From a bacterium (GTDB lineage: Bacteria; Cyanobacteriota; Vampirovibrionia; Gastranaerophilales; Gastranaerophilaceae), in contig JAGBOW010000085.1 in assembly GCA_017633675.1 (NCBI GenBank), positions 1 through 32,044 on the forward strand: 32,044 bases of DNA. Reading direction: 5' to 3'. This document shows positions 16,800 to 24,581 of this stretch, one piece after another. Each line of letters begins with the position of its first letter. The stretch's first letter is position 1. The notes under the pieces were generated by a model. It saw only the letters and a list, made by a program, of their open reading frames with translations. It had not been told where the DNA came from and ran no database searches. Made by a program: the position numbers and the translations under genes.

Positions 16800-18659
16800 A
16801 TGAATGATAAAGATATATTGATTAACAATTCAGATATTTTCCTTAACAATTCTAAATTCGGTTTATACGGAAAAATTACTGATTACATAACAAAAAATAT
16901 TAATTTTGATATTAATTTTAACGGAAATTTAATTGCAAACGATATTAAATCCTTTATTCCAAAAGAATTCAGGAGCGAAGTTACGGGAGCGGGTGCAGTT
17001 CCTCTGACCGTAAAAGTTACGGGTAACGACAAAAATCAGGACATAAGTTTCAATATTAAAGGAACTCCGCAAAATCATGTTGCAATACTTTCCGTTAACG
17101 AATTAAAAAACAAAACAACGGAAATAAAAGGCGATATAAAAATCAACGGGGAAAGTCTGACTTTTTCAAATACGGGAATTTTCTCAAACGGTACGCCGAT
17201 TGCATATCTCAAAGGCGGTGTGAAAGATTTATACAAAACCCCAAAATTAAACCTCAACTTTTCGACAGTTAAAAATATTTCTATGGTAATTCCGTTTTTC
17301 AAAAAGTCAGATATGATAATAGGCTTGAATGTCGATATTACGGGAAATGCGCTCAATCCGTATTTAAAAGGAACGGTTACAATTCCTTCCTTAAAAATAC
17401 CTGAAATGCTTACTACATTGGAAGATTTAAGTGTTTCTCTGAACGGACTAATTGCAAGAGGTAAAAGCACTTTGAAAAAACTTACTTCCGGCGGAATTGT
17501 TGCCGAAAATTTAACAACGGACTTTAATCTTACGAATAATATTTTGTATCTGAAAAACTTTTCGGGAGATGCGTTTGAGGGTAAAACAAGCGGAAATATT
17601 TCTTATAACATAGTTAACGGTCATATCGGGGTTGAGATTAAAGGGTCTGATATGAACGCAGAAAAAGCTATTGCGGGAGCTGCGGGAATTAAAAACGCAC
17701 TGTCGGGCAAACTCGGATTTAATGCGAATGTAACTTTGCATGGCGCAACAGACGTTGAAATGATGAAAAATCTAAAAGGCAAAGCGTCTTTTGAAATTAC
17801 AGACGGTGAGCTTGGAAATGTCGGACGTTTTGAAAATTTAATCTTAGCGCAAAACCTGATGTCAAATCCTGTTTTAAAGGCTGGAATACAGTCAATCAGA
17901 GCTTTGCCGACAATAAAAAATACTTCAAAATTCAAGACAATTAACGGTAATTTGACTTTTTCGAACGGGTGGGCAGATTTGACCCCTTTCAAAATGTCGG
18001 GTTCAACCATGTCTTATTATATTACGGGAAAATATAACCTCATAAACGGTACGGCAAATGTTACTGTTTTGGGCAGAATTTCGGCAGAGGTCGTAAAACT
18101 TTTAGGTCCGTTGGGTGAGCTTTCGGCAAGCAAACTGGTATCATTAATACCCGGAATAGGCAGCACTACAGCAAAATTAGTTCAGGCAATTACAACTAAC
18201 CCATACGGAGAAAAGATTTCGGAAATTCCTCCTCTATCTTCTGAAAGTACAAATTATAAAGATTTTAAAGTTCAATTAAACGGAGGGATTGAAAGCACAT
18301 CTTCGGTTAAATCTTTCAAATGGTTATCGGTTTGCGATACTTCTGAAATTGAATCATTGACTGTGAAAGAACAAATTCAACTGACAAAAGATGTCATGAA
18401 AGAAACAAAAGATAAGATTAATCAGGAGGCAAAAGAAGCGGTTCAGCAAAAAATTGATGCTATAAACAAACAATTTGCCGACAAAAGGCAGGAAGCTCAA
18501 CAGGCTAATGAAGAATTAAAAAACTCTGTTGAAGGTTTAAAAAATCTTTTCAAAACACCGAAACAAAATCCTCAGCCTCAAACCGCTGAACCTGAAGTAA
18601 AACAACTAACAGAGCCACAATCCTTAACGGGAGAAAATTCCGAAACCGGTCAAAATTAA
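16800..18659 (+). CDS. AsmA-like envelope protein, C-terminal part (same gene as 15185-16756)
   Basis: 619 residues from the first ATG. The frame is open from 16749, and its codons upstream of this ATG (KPFNISVSTPNLKIS) continue the strand pattern of the N-terminal part, so this is the rest of one protein of about 1157 residues. Seen: repeated AsmA-type strands, an AsmA C-terminal-like domain around 290-440 (LSGKLGFNANVTLHG, LKGKASFEITDGELG, MSGSTMSYYITGKYN), then LGPLGELSASKLVSLIPG, and a charged C-terminal coiled coil (about 530-600) with a Pro/Gln tail. ATG 16800 has no ribosome site, which supports frameshift over a separate gene. Confidence 0.82.
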   Translation: MNDKDILINNSDIFLNNSKFGLYGKITDYITKNINFDINFNGNLIANDIKSFIPKEFRSEVTGAGAVPLTVKVTGNDKNQDISFNIKGTPQNHVAILSVNELKNKTTEIKGDIKINGESLTFSNTGIFSNGTPIAYLKGGVKDLYKTPKLNLNFSTVKNISMVIPFFKKSDMIIGLNVDITGNALNPYLKGTVTIPSLKIPEMLTTLEDLSVSLNGLIARGKSTLKKLTSGGIVAENLTTDFNLTNNILYLKNFSGDAFEGKTSGNISYNIVNGHIGVEIKGSDMNAEKAIAGAAGIKNALSGKLGFNANVTLHGATDVEMMKNLKGKASFEITDGELGNVGRFENLILAQNLMSNPVLKAGIQSIRALPTIKNTSKFKTINGNLTFSNGWADLTPFKMSGSTMSYYITGKYNLINGTANVTVLGRISAEVVKLLGPLGELSASKLVSLIPGIGSTTAKLVQAITTNPYGEKISEIPPLSSESTNYKDFKVQLNGGIESTSSVKSFKWLSVCDTSEIESLTVKEQIQLTKDVMKETKDKINQEAKEAVQQKIDAINKQFADKRQEAQQANEELKNSVEGLKNLFKTPKQNPQPQTAEPEVKQLTEPQSLTGENSETGQN

Positions 18660-18769
18660 TCATTTTTTTTAATTGGAGTGTGAATCGGACAGTATTTCAG
18701 AATAACGGTAAAGAAGCTTTAAAATATTTAAAATGAAAAATTTTACGGGAAATACCTTACAGATAAGGG

Positions 18770-18801
18770 CTTATCGCCCTATAGCCATGTCGTCTTATTG
18801 C
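18770..18801. repeat. Tandem octamer repeat between the AsmA-like and SLH genes
   Basis: Four units in register: CTTATCGC, CCTATAGC, CATGTCGT, CTTATTGC. The first unit lies in a small hairpin AGGGC-TTATC-GCCCT (18766-18780). The gap 18660-18818 holds nothing else I can recognise. Confidence 0.65.
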
Positions 18802-18818
18802 CTTTTTAAATTTAATAC

Positions 18819-18847
18819 TTTACAAAAATTTTTTCACGGAGTATAAT
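18819..18847 (+). promoter_or_regulatory. Sigma-70 promoter of the SLH gene
   Basis: TTTACA (18819-18824), a 17-bp spacer and perfect TATAAT (18842-18847). Transcription should start near 18853-18855, downstream of the first in-frame ATG (18849); that ATG therefore cannot be the main start. Confidence 0.75.
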
Positions 18848-18890
18848 CATGGACGAAAAAGGTTTACTGGTAAATATGAGGAATTTAAAA

Positions 18891-20162
18891 ATGAGAAAAC
18901 TTATTTCAGCGGGAGCAATTGCTGTATGCTTGTTAGCATTCACATCAATCCCATCATTGGCTGCAAAATCTATCGCTGATGTCAGCGAAGGTTACTGGGC
19001 AGCTCCGGAAATCGTCAGTGTAGTAAATGACGGTGTTATGTCTTTGTCAGGTAACAAATTTAATCCTGAAGACAATATGACAAGAGTAGAGTTTGTTACG
19101 GCTTTATTGAAAGTTTTATCAAACGAAAACCTGAATGTTAACATCAGAAATCAGTTCTCTGATGTTACGGAAGAAACACCCGGATACGCAAACATTTTGC
19201 GTTCTCAACAACTTGGTTTGGTTTACGGGTATCCGGACGGAACTTTCCAACCGGAAAGAGTTTTATTGAGAGATGAAGCTCAATCAGTTATCAGCCACAT
19301 TACAAAAGACATGGTTGCCGACAAATCAATCTTGAAGAACTTCTCGGATGCATCTTCAATCCCGGCATGGGCTACCAATGTTTACGCAAAAACTATCAAC
19401 TATGGTATTTATGTAAACTATCCTAATGCTAACGAATTAAGACCGACTGAAAACTTGTCAAGAGCAGAAGCTGCTGTTCTTTTAGCAAGATTGAAATCAA
19501 AATTGAGCCTTGTTAAAACTCAATATGTTGGCGGTGCTACTACTACAGAACACTTAAATGTAAAGAAAAATGCACCTTCTAATGAAGTTTATGTAAACAA
19601 CATTCAAAACGTAATTGCTGAAGGTAATGTTTTGGTTGTAGCTTTTGATGAAAAATTCAAATCAGAAGAACATCAGGCAGGTGATATCGTTACATTCTAC
19701 AACAAAGAAGATATCGTTACTGAAGAAGGAACTCTTGTAATTCCTGCAGGTACTAAATTTGTTGCACAAATCAACGAAATTCAAGACCAAAAATGGTTTA
19801 ACAAAAATGCAAGAGTATATCCTCAATTATGCAAAATCGTTTTACCTAACGGCAAACAATTAGCATTCAATGCTAAACCGTTCACTAAAGACTATTCTTT
19901 AAAAGAAGGTCCTTGGATGACAGCAGGTAAATTAGCATTATGCACAGTTTCAGGTGGTGCAGTCGGTACAGGTGCCGGTGTCGGTTTCGGATTTATTCCT
20001 GATCCTGACAGAATCGGTACAGGTATTGCTATCGGTGCTCCTGTAGGTGCTGCTGTAGGTTTGGCTACAGGTTTGATTACACCGGGTCTTAAATACCACG
20101 CAAAACAAGGTGAAGAAATTTACGTTATTTTGTTAGATAACGCAGCAGTTACTAAACAATAG
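18891..20162 (+). CDS. Secreted SLH-domain envelope protein with C-terminal glycine-zipper segment
   Basis: A 423-residue exported protein. Seen: signal peptide MRKLISAGAIAVCLLAFTSI ending PSLAA (about 1-25), three SLH repeats beginning near 27 (SIADVSEGYWAAPEI), 88 (QFSDVTEETPG; GYPDGTFQPE) and 150 (NFSDASSIPAWA), then a beta-rich domain (about 215-345, KNAPSNEVYVNNIQNVIAEG; VPAGTKFVAQI-like strands) and a glycine-rich hydrophobic stretch around 354-398 (GTGIAIGAPVGAAVGLATG). SLH domains attach proteins to peptidoglycan-linked polymers. ATG 18891 has GAGGA (18878-18882) 8 nt upstream and yields a clean signal peptide; ATG 18849 and 18876 are rejected because of the promoter and spacing. A strong terminator follows, so it is a single-gene unit and probably well expressed. 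It is not a cyanobacterial SLH porin: no beta-barrel domain is present. Confidence 0.88.
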   Translation: MRKLISAGAIAVCLLAFTSIPSLAAKSIADVSEGYWAAPEIVSVVNDGVMSLSGNKFNPEDNMTRVEFVTALLKVLSNENLNVNIRNQFSDVTEETPGYANILRSQQLGLVYGYPDGTFQPERVLLRDEAQSVISHITKDMVADKSILKNFSDASSIPAWATNVYAKTINYGIYVNYPNANELRPTENLSRAEAAVLLARLKSKLSLVKTQYVGGATTTEHLNVKKNAPSNEVYVNNIQNVIAEGNVLVVAFDEKFKSEEHQAGDIVTFYNKEDIVTEEGTLVIPAGTKFVAQINEIQDQKWFNKNARVYPQLCKIVLPNGKQLAFNAKPFTKDYSLKEGPWMTAGKLALCTVSGGAVGTGAGVGFGFIPDPDRIGTGIAIGAPVGAAVGLATGLITPGLKYHAKQGEEIYVILLDNAAVTKQ

Positions 20163-20180
20163 TTAAAACCTTTTTAATTA

Positions 20181-20220
20181 AAAAATAGTCCGAATAAAAT
20201 TATTCGGACTATTTTTTTTT
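20181..20220 (+). terminator. Strong Rho-independent terminator after the SLH gene
   Basis: A 17-bp perfect inverted repeat (arms 20181-20197 and 20200-20216, core ATAGTCCGAATAA/TTATTCGGACTAT) ends in a run of nine T. A-rich on the left, so it may work in both directions. Confidence 0.92.
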
Positions 20221-20324
20221 GCATAATAAATATTACAAATTCTTAACAATTATTTAAATTCAAGCAATTTTTCTAATAAAAAAATCTTTATATAAATATA
20301 CGGGGAAAATATTAAGGGGAATCA

Positions 20325-21800
20325 ATGACTACTTATCCAAGTATTTATGCAAATAAATATGGTGATTATTACACCTTGGGCGCATTTGCAGCAGGTGCTG
20401 GAAATGCTCAGGATAGTGATATAGGCTCTCAACTTGCTGTCGGTGCAATTTTGGGAGGATTACCACTTGTAAAAGGTACAGTCTGGGACGGCCCGAAATG
20501 GTTGTATGATAATTGGGGACATTACGGTAAAACATGGGAAAGCATGAAAGATGCCCATAAAGCTCAAAAAGATATTGCAAAAACTTTTAAAAAAGCTGTT
20601 ACCGTAAGTGATAAATGGTGGGGTAGTGCTTATAACTGGACATTGCGCAGTGCAAGATTGCAGGAATATCAAGGCTGGCAAGCAAAACCGATTCAAGCAA
20701 GAATAAATTGTGATAAAGCTCGTTATAAAGAGTTATTGAAAGATAATCCGGCAAAAGCAAGATTATATAGAATGACTTATAGAAAATCTAACAGATTAAT
20801 TGATGAAGCATACAAACCTGTTAGAGAAATACTTGAAAAAACAAAAACATTGCAAGGCGCAGAATTACGAACAGCGTTAAAAGAACTTGAATATGCAGGA
20901 TATCATGCCGAATTGAAAGTTCTTCAGGGTAGAAAAGCCGAAACAATAAAATCAGTTGGTAAATATGCAAAAGCTTGGAATTTTGTTAAACAAAAATCAG
21001 GTTATAACAAACTAAACAGAGGTTTGTTGAAAGGCATGACTTACGGTATAGACGATACCGGAAAAGTTATTGCAGGAAAAGGTGATAAAATCGGTGCAAA
21101 AGCATTGAGAACAGTTAGCAAAGGTGCAAAAGGCGGAGGTCTTTTGACTGCCGGTATCGAAATGGCTTTTGAAACACCTGAAATTATTGAAACATACAGT
21201 AAATTAGGCGCAGCAAAAGGTACAAAACAACTTGGAAAATCCGCAGCTACAGCAACAGCATCGGCAGTCGGCTGGGTTGTCGGAGCAAAAGTCGGAGGTA
21301 TTGCAGGTGCAAAAATCGGCGGAATAATCGGTTCATTCTTCGGACCCGGACCGGGAACTGCAATCGGAGCGGCAATCGGCGGTATAATAGGTGTCGGATG
21401 CGGTATTTTAGGAAGCTGGTTATGTCATAAGGGTATGAAATCGCTTATGGGCAAATCCGAACTTGAAAAGGCAAAAGATGAACAAGCTCTTGCATTAGCA
21501 AAAAAAGCAAGTGAATCCGATGAAGGTAAACAGGAATTACTGGAGGCGACAAAAGCACAAGCAGATGCTCAAGGCGGAGTAAGTGATCAAAAAATTATTG
21601 ATACTTATACAAAATTACTTAATGAACGACAAACATCACTTACTCAAGCTCAAACTTCTGATTTAACAGCACAAACATCAGACTCTATTCAGGTTGATGA
21701 TAAAAAATCAGCATTACTTCAACAGTTAGAAAATTTTAACGTATACACTTCACAATATCAGGCATCAAATCCGTTTAATAATCAAAGTATATTCTCTTAA
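20325..21800 (+). CDS. Glycine-zipper protein of unknown function
   Basis: A 491-residue protein I do not recognise. Seen: an N-terminal Gly/Ala segment (YTLGAFAAGAGNAQDSDIG; LAVGAILGGLPLVKG), a basic, Trp/Tyr-rich helical middle (about 50-290, for example WWGSAYNWTLRSARLQEYQ), a long glycine zipper around 313-367 (VGAKVGGIAGAKIGGIIGSF; GTAIGAAIGGIIGVG) able to form a membrane hairpin, and a Gln/Ala/Asp-rich tail (about 375-491). No Sec signal peptide. AGGGGA precedes ATG 20325 by about 5 nt. The architecture (zipper hairpin plus long helical domain) recalls pore-forming or secreted effector proteins, but that is speculation. Flanked by terminators on both sides, so a single-gene unit next to the SLH gene, which also ends in a glycine zipper. 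Confidence 0.8.
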   Translation: MTTYPSIYANKYGDYYTLGAFAAGAGNAQDSDIGSQLAVGAILGGLPLVKGTVWDGPKWLYDNWGHYGKTWESMKDAHKAQKDIAKTFKKAVTVSDKWWGSAYNWTLRSARLQEYQGWQAKPIQARINCDKARYKELLKDNPAKARLYRMTYRKSNRLIDEAYKPVREILEKTKTLQGAELRTALKELEYAGYHAELKVLQGRKAETIKSVGKYAKAWNFVKQKSGYNKLNRGLLKGMTYGIDDTGKVIAGKGDKIGAKALRTVSKGAKGGGLLTAGIEMAFETPEIIETYSKLGAAKGTKQLGKSAATATASAVGWVVGAKVGGIAGAKIGGIIGSFFGPGPGTAIGAAIGGIIGVGCGILGSWLCHKGMKSLMGKSELEKAKDEQALALAKKASESDEGKQELLEATKAQADAQGGVSDQKIIDTYTKLLNERQTSLTQAQTSDLTAQTSDSIQVDDKKSALLQQLENFNVYTSQYQASNPFNNQSIFS

Positions 21801-21814
21801 TATCCTCATAAATT

Positions 21815-21838
21815 AAAGCTCCCTATTGGGAGCTTTTT
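21815..21838 (+). terminator. Terminator after the glycine-zipper gene
   Basis: Nine-bp stem AAAGCTCCC/GGGAGCTTT (21815-21823 and 21828-21836), loop TATT, followed by TT and more T. The convergent small gene ends 2 nt to the right, so the hairpin may serve both strands. Confidence 0.85.
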
Positions 21839-21839
21839 C

Positions 21840-22013
21840 TTATACAGGTGTAATATTGAAATCTCTTTCGGATTTAAATGTTGAAGATTCAAGAACATTC
21901 TTAATAAATCGTTCAATCTTAATTTCCATTGAAGAAATTTCGTCTTTTAAAGCCTGATAGCTTTCTTCTTTCACATCTTGTAATGCCTTCTCAAAAATCT
22001 CATCATGATACAT
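21840..22013 (-). CDS. Small charged helical protein, 57 residues, unknown
   Basis: A short minus-strand gene. The ATG (complement of 22011-22013) is preceded by AAGGAGA with an 8-nt spacer, a near-ideal ribosome site. The product begins MYHDEIFEKALQDVKEESYQ, continues ALKDEISSMEIKIERFIKNV and ends ITPV. Heptad-like spacing of hydrophobic residues suggests a coiled coil or a small helical adaptor. No signal peptide, no membrane segment, no Cys. It is divergent from the uridine-kinase-like gene and convergent with the glycine-zipper gene. Function unknown; conservation in relatives would settle that it is real. Confidence 0.7.
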   Translation of the reverse strand: MYHDEIFEKALQDVKEESYQALKDEISSMEIKIERFIKNVLESSTFKSERDFNITPV

Positions 22014-22173
22014 TAAACAAATCTCCTTAAATTAAAATTGTAATACTTCACATATTCCCAAAACGGCATTTTTTAAACAGAACTTTAATAAAAATAATAA
22101 TATTGTTACATTTTTTATCATTTCTACAAAATAAAAAAATTTTAATGTAGAATATTAGGATATTGGAGATAGA

Positions 22174-23010
22174 ATGGTTACCGATTTTCTGACAAGTTAT
22201 GATTATTATTCAAGCAGACGTGATATGGAACTGATTTCTGCAATAGTTGATGCCCTCAAAAAGATACTGGAAGAAGATAAGTTGCAAACACAACCTCTGT
22301 TTTTAAAAACGTCCGAAAATCTTATTCTAAATATTGCAAGGAAAGTTGTTCAGGAAAAGAAAAAGACGTTTTTAATAGGGATTACAGGTGAAAGCGCATC
22401 AGGAAAAACGGTTTTTGTTGATAATACAATTCATGCCTGTGTAAAGAAAGAGAATCAAGGAATTTATACAGTAATCAGATGTGATGATTATTATAAAGAT
22501 ACCTCAAAAGAACTTCAGGAAGCAGGAAGCTATGAAGAATTATTTAAAACAGGTTTCAGCTTTGATACACCTGATGTAATTGATTTGGATTTGATGAAGT
22601 ATCATTTGACAGAATTAAAGCAGGGCAGAGAAGTTCGCTCTCCGAAATATGATTTTGTTACTTGTGTATCCGATCCGAACGGGGATTTAAAAAAGCCTGC
22701 AAAAGTTATTTTGACGGAAGGTTTGTATGTTTTAAACGAAAGTGTCAGAGATGTCATGGACGTTAAAGTATATGTCTATACACCTTTGGAAGTTATAAAA
22801 GAACGCTGGTATAAGAGAGCCGCTTTACGGGGAAAAACAGGTGCTGCCGCTGATATGCAGTTCGCTGATGTAAACAAAACCGCTCAGCAATATATAAGAC
22901 CTGCTTATCAAATATCAGATGCAGTAATTAACGGAATGGTTTCTCAAAAATATATTCAGGAAATTACGGATAAAATTCTTCAAACATTAAGAGAAATTGT
23001 AGTTTACTAG
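22174..23010 (+). CDS. Uridine kinase / phosphoribulokinase-family P-loop kinase
   Basis: A 278-residue kinase of the uridine kinase-PRK superfamily, which in its classical members phosphorylates uridine or cytidine for pyrimidine salvage. Seen: Walker A GESASGKT (72-79), VIRCDDYYKD (substrate-binding Asp-Asp-Tyr-Tyr), FSFDTPDVIDLDLMKYHLTE, SPKYDFVT, VILTEGLYVL (Walker B region) and an Arg-rich lid near KERWYKRAALRGKTG. It carries about 65 extra residues before the kinase core compared with E. coli-type Udk (about 210), with a mostly helical look, so the substrate may differ from uridine. GGAG lies about 7 nt before ATG 22174. Single gene. Confidence 0.82.
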   Translation: MVTDFLTSYDYYSSRRDMELISAIVDALKKILEEDKLQTQPLFLKTSENLILNIARKVVQEKKKTFLIGITGESASGKTVFVDNTIHACVKKENQGIYTVIRCDDYYKDTSKELQEAGSYEELFKTGFSFDTPDVIDLDLMKYHLTELKQGREVRSPKYDFVTCVSDPNGDLKKPAKVILTEGLYVLNESVRDVMDVKVYVYTPLEVIKERWYKRAALRGKTGAAADMQFADVNKTAQQYIRPAYQISDAVINGMVSQKYIQEITDKILQTLREIVVY

Positions 23011-23107
23011 CAAAATTTTTGTTTAAAGTTTTTGTTATCTCCACATCAAATCAATCTTCAAGGGTAACTCAAATTTTAATATCTGTTCTTGAAAAAATCG
23101 TAATATA

Positions 23108-23127
23108 AAAGAGCCTTTCGGCTCTTT
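23108..23127. terminator. Bidirectional terminator between convergent genes
   Basis: Eight-bp stem AAAGAGCC/GGCTCTTT with loop TTTC. On the minus strand it is followed by TTATATTA. The stop codon of the minus-strand Cys-rich gene (23126-23128) overlaps its right arm. Confidence 0.8.
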
Positions 23128-23494
23128 ATTTCCCACAAGAGGTACATCTCGGCTGTATCGGCTGAATGTAAATCATATCGTTACAGCTTGTGCATTTGTT
23201 TTGGTGGAATGTCTTTTTACATGACGGACAGTTCTTTATCTTTACTTTTGAACATTCGTTGCAAGCTGTCCTTTTTACTTTGCACTTGTTACAGTTTTTA
23301 AATCCTGTGAACGGATTTAAGCTGAAACTTGTCCTGTTCTCACCGATTCCCAAATATGGCAGAGGGTTAAGGTAAGATACAAAAGACATTGTTTTTGACT
23401 GATTACAACATTCCCAAGTCGCCGCAAATGAGGTTTGTGCAGAGAATGCCAATGCACCAATTATGGCCAGTGTAACAAATAAATCTTTTTTCAT
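23126..23494 (-). CDS. Secreted Cys-rich protein with five CxxC pairs
   Basis: A 122-residue exported protein I cannot assign to a family. Seen: Sec signal peptide (KKDLFVTLAIIGALAFSAQT, ending SFA-A near 24), a Cys-Cys pair in TWECCNQ (29-30), a hydrophobic/aromatic middle (SYLNPLPYLGIGENRTSF) and a C-terminal array of CxxC knuckles: CNKC, CNEC, CPSC, CTSC, CTSC, spaced by basic stretches. Twelve Cys in all. The pattern is that of zinc ribbons, which normally work in the cytoplasm; here it would be in the periplasm or outside, where the Cys could bind metal or form disulfides. SD AAGGAG is 8 nt before the ATG. A dyad at 23531-23553 lies upstream of its start. Confidence 0.8.
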   Translation of the reverse strand: MKKDLFVTLAIIGALAFSAQTSFAATWECCNQSKTMSFVSYLNPLPYLGIGENRTSFSLNPFTGFKNCNKCKVKRTACNECSKVKIKNCPSCKKTFHQNKCTSCNDMIYIQPIQPRCTSCGK

Positions 23495-23530
23495 ACAAAA
23501 ATCTCCTTTTCCATTTTTATTTTAAACTTT

Positions 23531-23553
23531 TTGTATACATTTACTATATACAA
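23531..23553. promoter_or_regulatory. Dyad TTGTATA-N9-TATACAA upstream of the Cys-rich gene
   Basis: Two perfect 7-bp arms (23531-23537, 23547-23553) separated by 9 bp lie about 40 nt upstream of the start. An overlapping shorter dyad TATAC-AAGT-GTATA lies beside it. The symmetry suggests a repressor site; no clear -35/-10 pair was resolved. Confidence 0.35.
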
Positions 23554-23598
23554 GTGTATAATGGAGATTATTCTTTCAACTTAATCCGAAAGGTTATA

Positions 23599-24534
23599 TT
23601 ATTCGTATAAAAAACATTTTACTTTGTGAAATGATCCGATTTCTTCGGGGATACAGGTTTTGCATTTATCCATAACTCTCGGACATCTTGTGTGGAATTT
23701 GCAACCTTGAGGCAAATCTGACGGGGACGGTAAATCCCCCTTCAATGTCAGACCTTTTCTTTTCTTTTCAAAATCGGGTACTGCACTCAATAATGCCCTT
23801 GTATAAGGATGCAGAGGATTTGCGAAAATATCTTCCGTTTTGCCTGTTTCAACAATTTCACCAAGATACATTACTGCAGTTCTGTCGGCAAGATATTTAA
23901 TTACGCTCATATCATGCGTAATTAAAAGGATTGTTAAATTAAATTTTTCTTTTAATTCTTTTAAAAGATTTATAACTTGTGCCTGAATACTAACATCTAA
24001 CGCACTTACGGGTTCATCTGCCAAAATAAATTCAGGTTCAAGCATCAAAGCTCTTGCAATTGCAATCCTTTGTCTTTGACCGCCCGAAAATTCGTGCGGA
24101 TAAAGGTTTAACGAACTCTCATTTAATCCGACAAGAGATATTTTTTCTTTAACTTTTTTGAGAATTTGATCTTTTGTTAAATCAGTGTTAATTTCAAGCG
24201 GTTCTTTCAAAATATCAATAATTTTCATTTTAGGGTTTAAGCTTGCATACGGATTTTGGAAAACCATCTGAGCAAATTTTCTGAAATCTTTGTTATTTTG
24301 ACTCTTACAATCCGAAAAACTTATACAGCCTGATTTTATTGGTTCAAGTTTTAGAATTGCTTTTGCAAGTGTAGATTTTCCGCAACCTGATTCTCCTGCA
24401 AGCGCAAGGATTTCACCCTTTTTTATCTCAAGAGAAACTCCGTTTACGGCATGAATAACCTGTTTCTTACCAAAAGCCCCGATATCAGAACAATATTCAA
24501 CAAAGAGATTTTTTATTGTAATTAAATTTTCCAT
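23599..24534 (-). CDS. Oligopeptide/dipeptide ABC transporter ATP-binding protein (OppF/DppF type)
   Basis: A 311-residue cytoplasmic ATPase that would power a peptide (or nickel) importer. Seen: Walker A GESGCGKST (47-55), Q-loop MVFQNPYASLNPKM, signature EFSGGQRQRIAIARALMLEP, Walker B FILADEPVSALDVSIQAQV, H-loop LLITHDMSV, and the C-terminal extension typical of the Opp/Dpp branch (GCKFHTRCPRVMDKC). The -TRCP- Cys block is diagnostic of that branch. No permease, OppD or binding-protein gene is adjacent; it follows recR by 47 nt on the same strand, so it seems to be an operon passenger with partners elsewhere. Confidence 0.92.
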   Translation of the reverse strand: MENLITIKNLFVEYCSDIGAFGKKQVIHAVNGVSLEIKKGEILALAGESGCGKSTLAKAILKLEPIKSGCISFSDCKSQNNKDFRKFAQMVFQNPYASLNPKMKIIDILKEPLEINTDLTKDQILKKVKEKISLVGLNESSLNLYPHEFSGGQRQRIAIARALMLEPEFILADEPVSALDVSIQAQVINLLKELKEKFNLTILLITHDMSVIKYLADRTAVMYLGEIVETGKTEDIFANPLHPYTRALLSAVPDFEKKRKGLTLKGDLPSPSDLPQGCKFHTRCPRVMDKCKTCIPEEIGSFHKVKCFLYE

Positions 24535-24581
24535 AAAAAGATTTTAATTGATTAAAATAATTATTGCAATTAGCTTACCTG

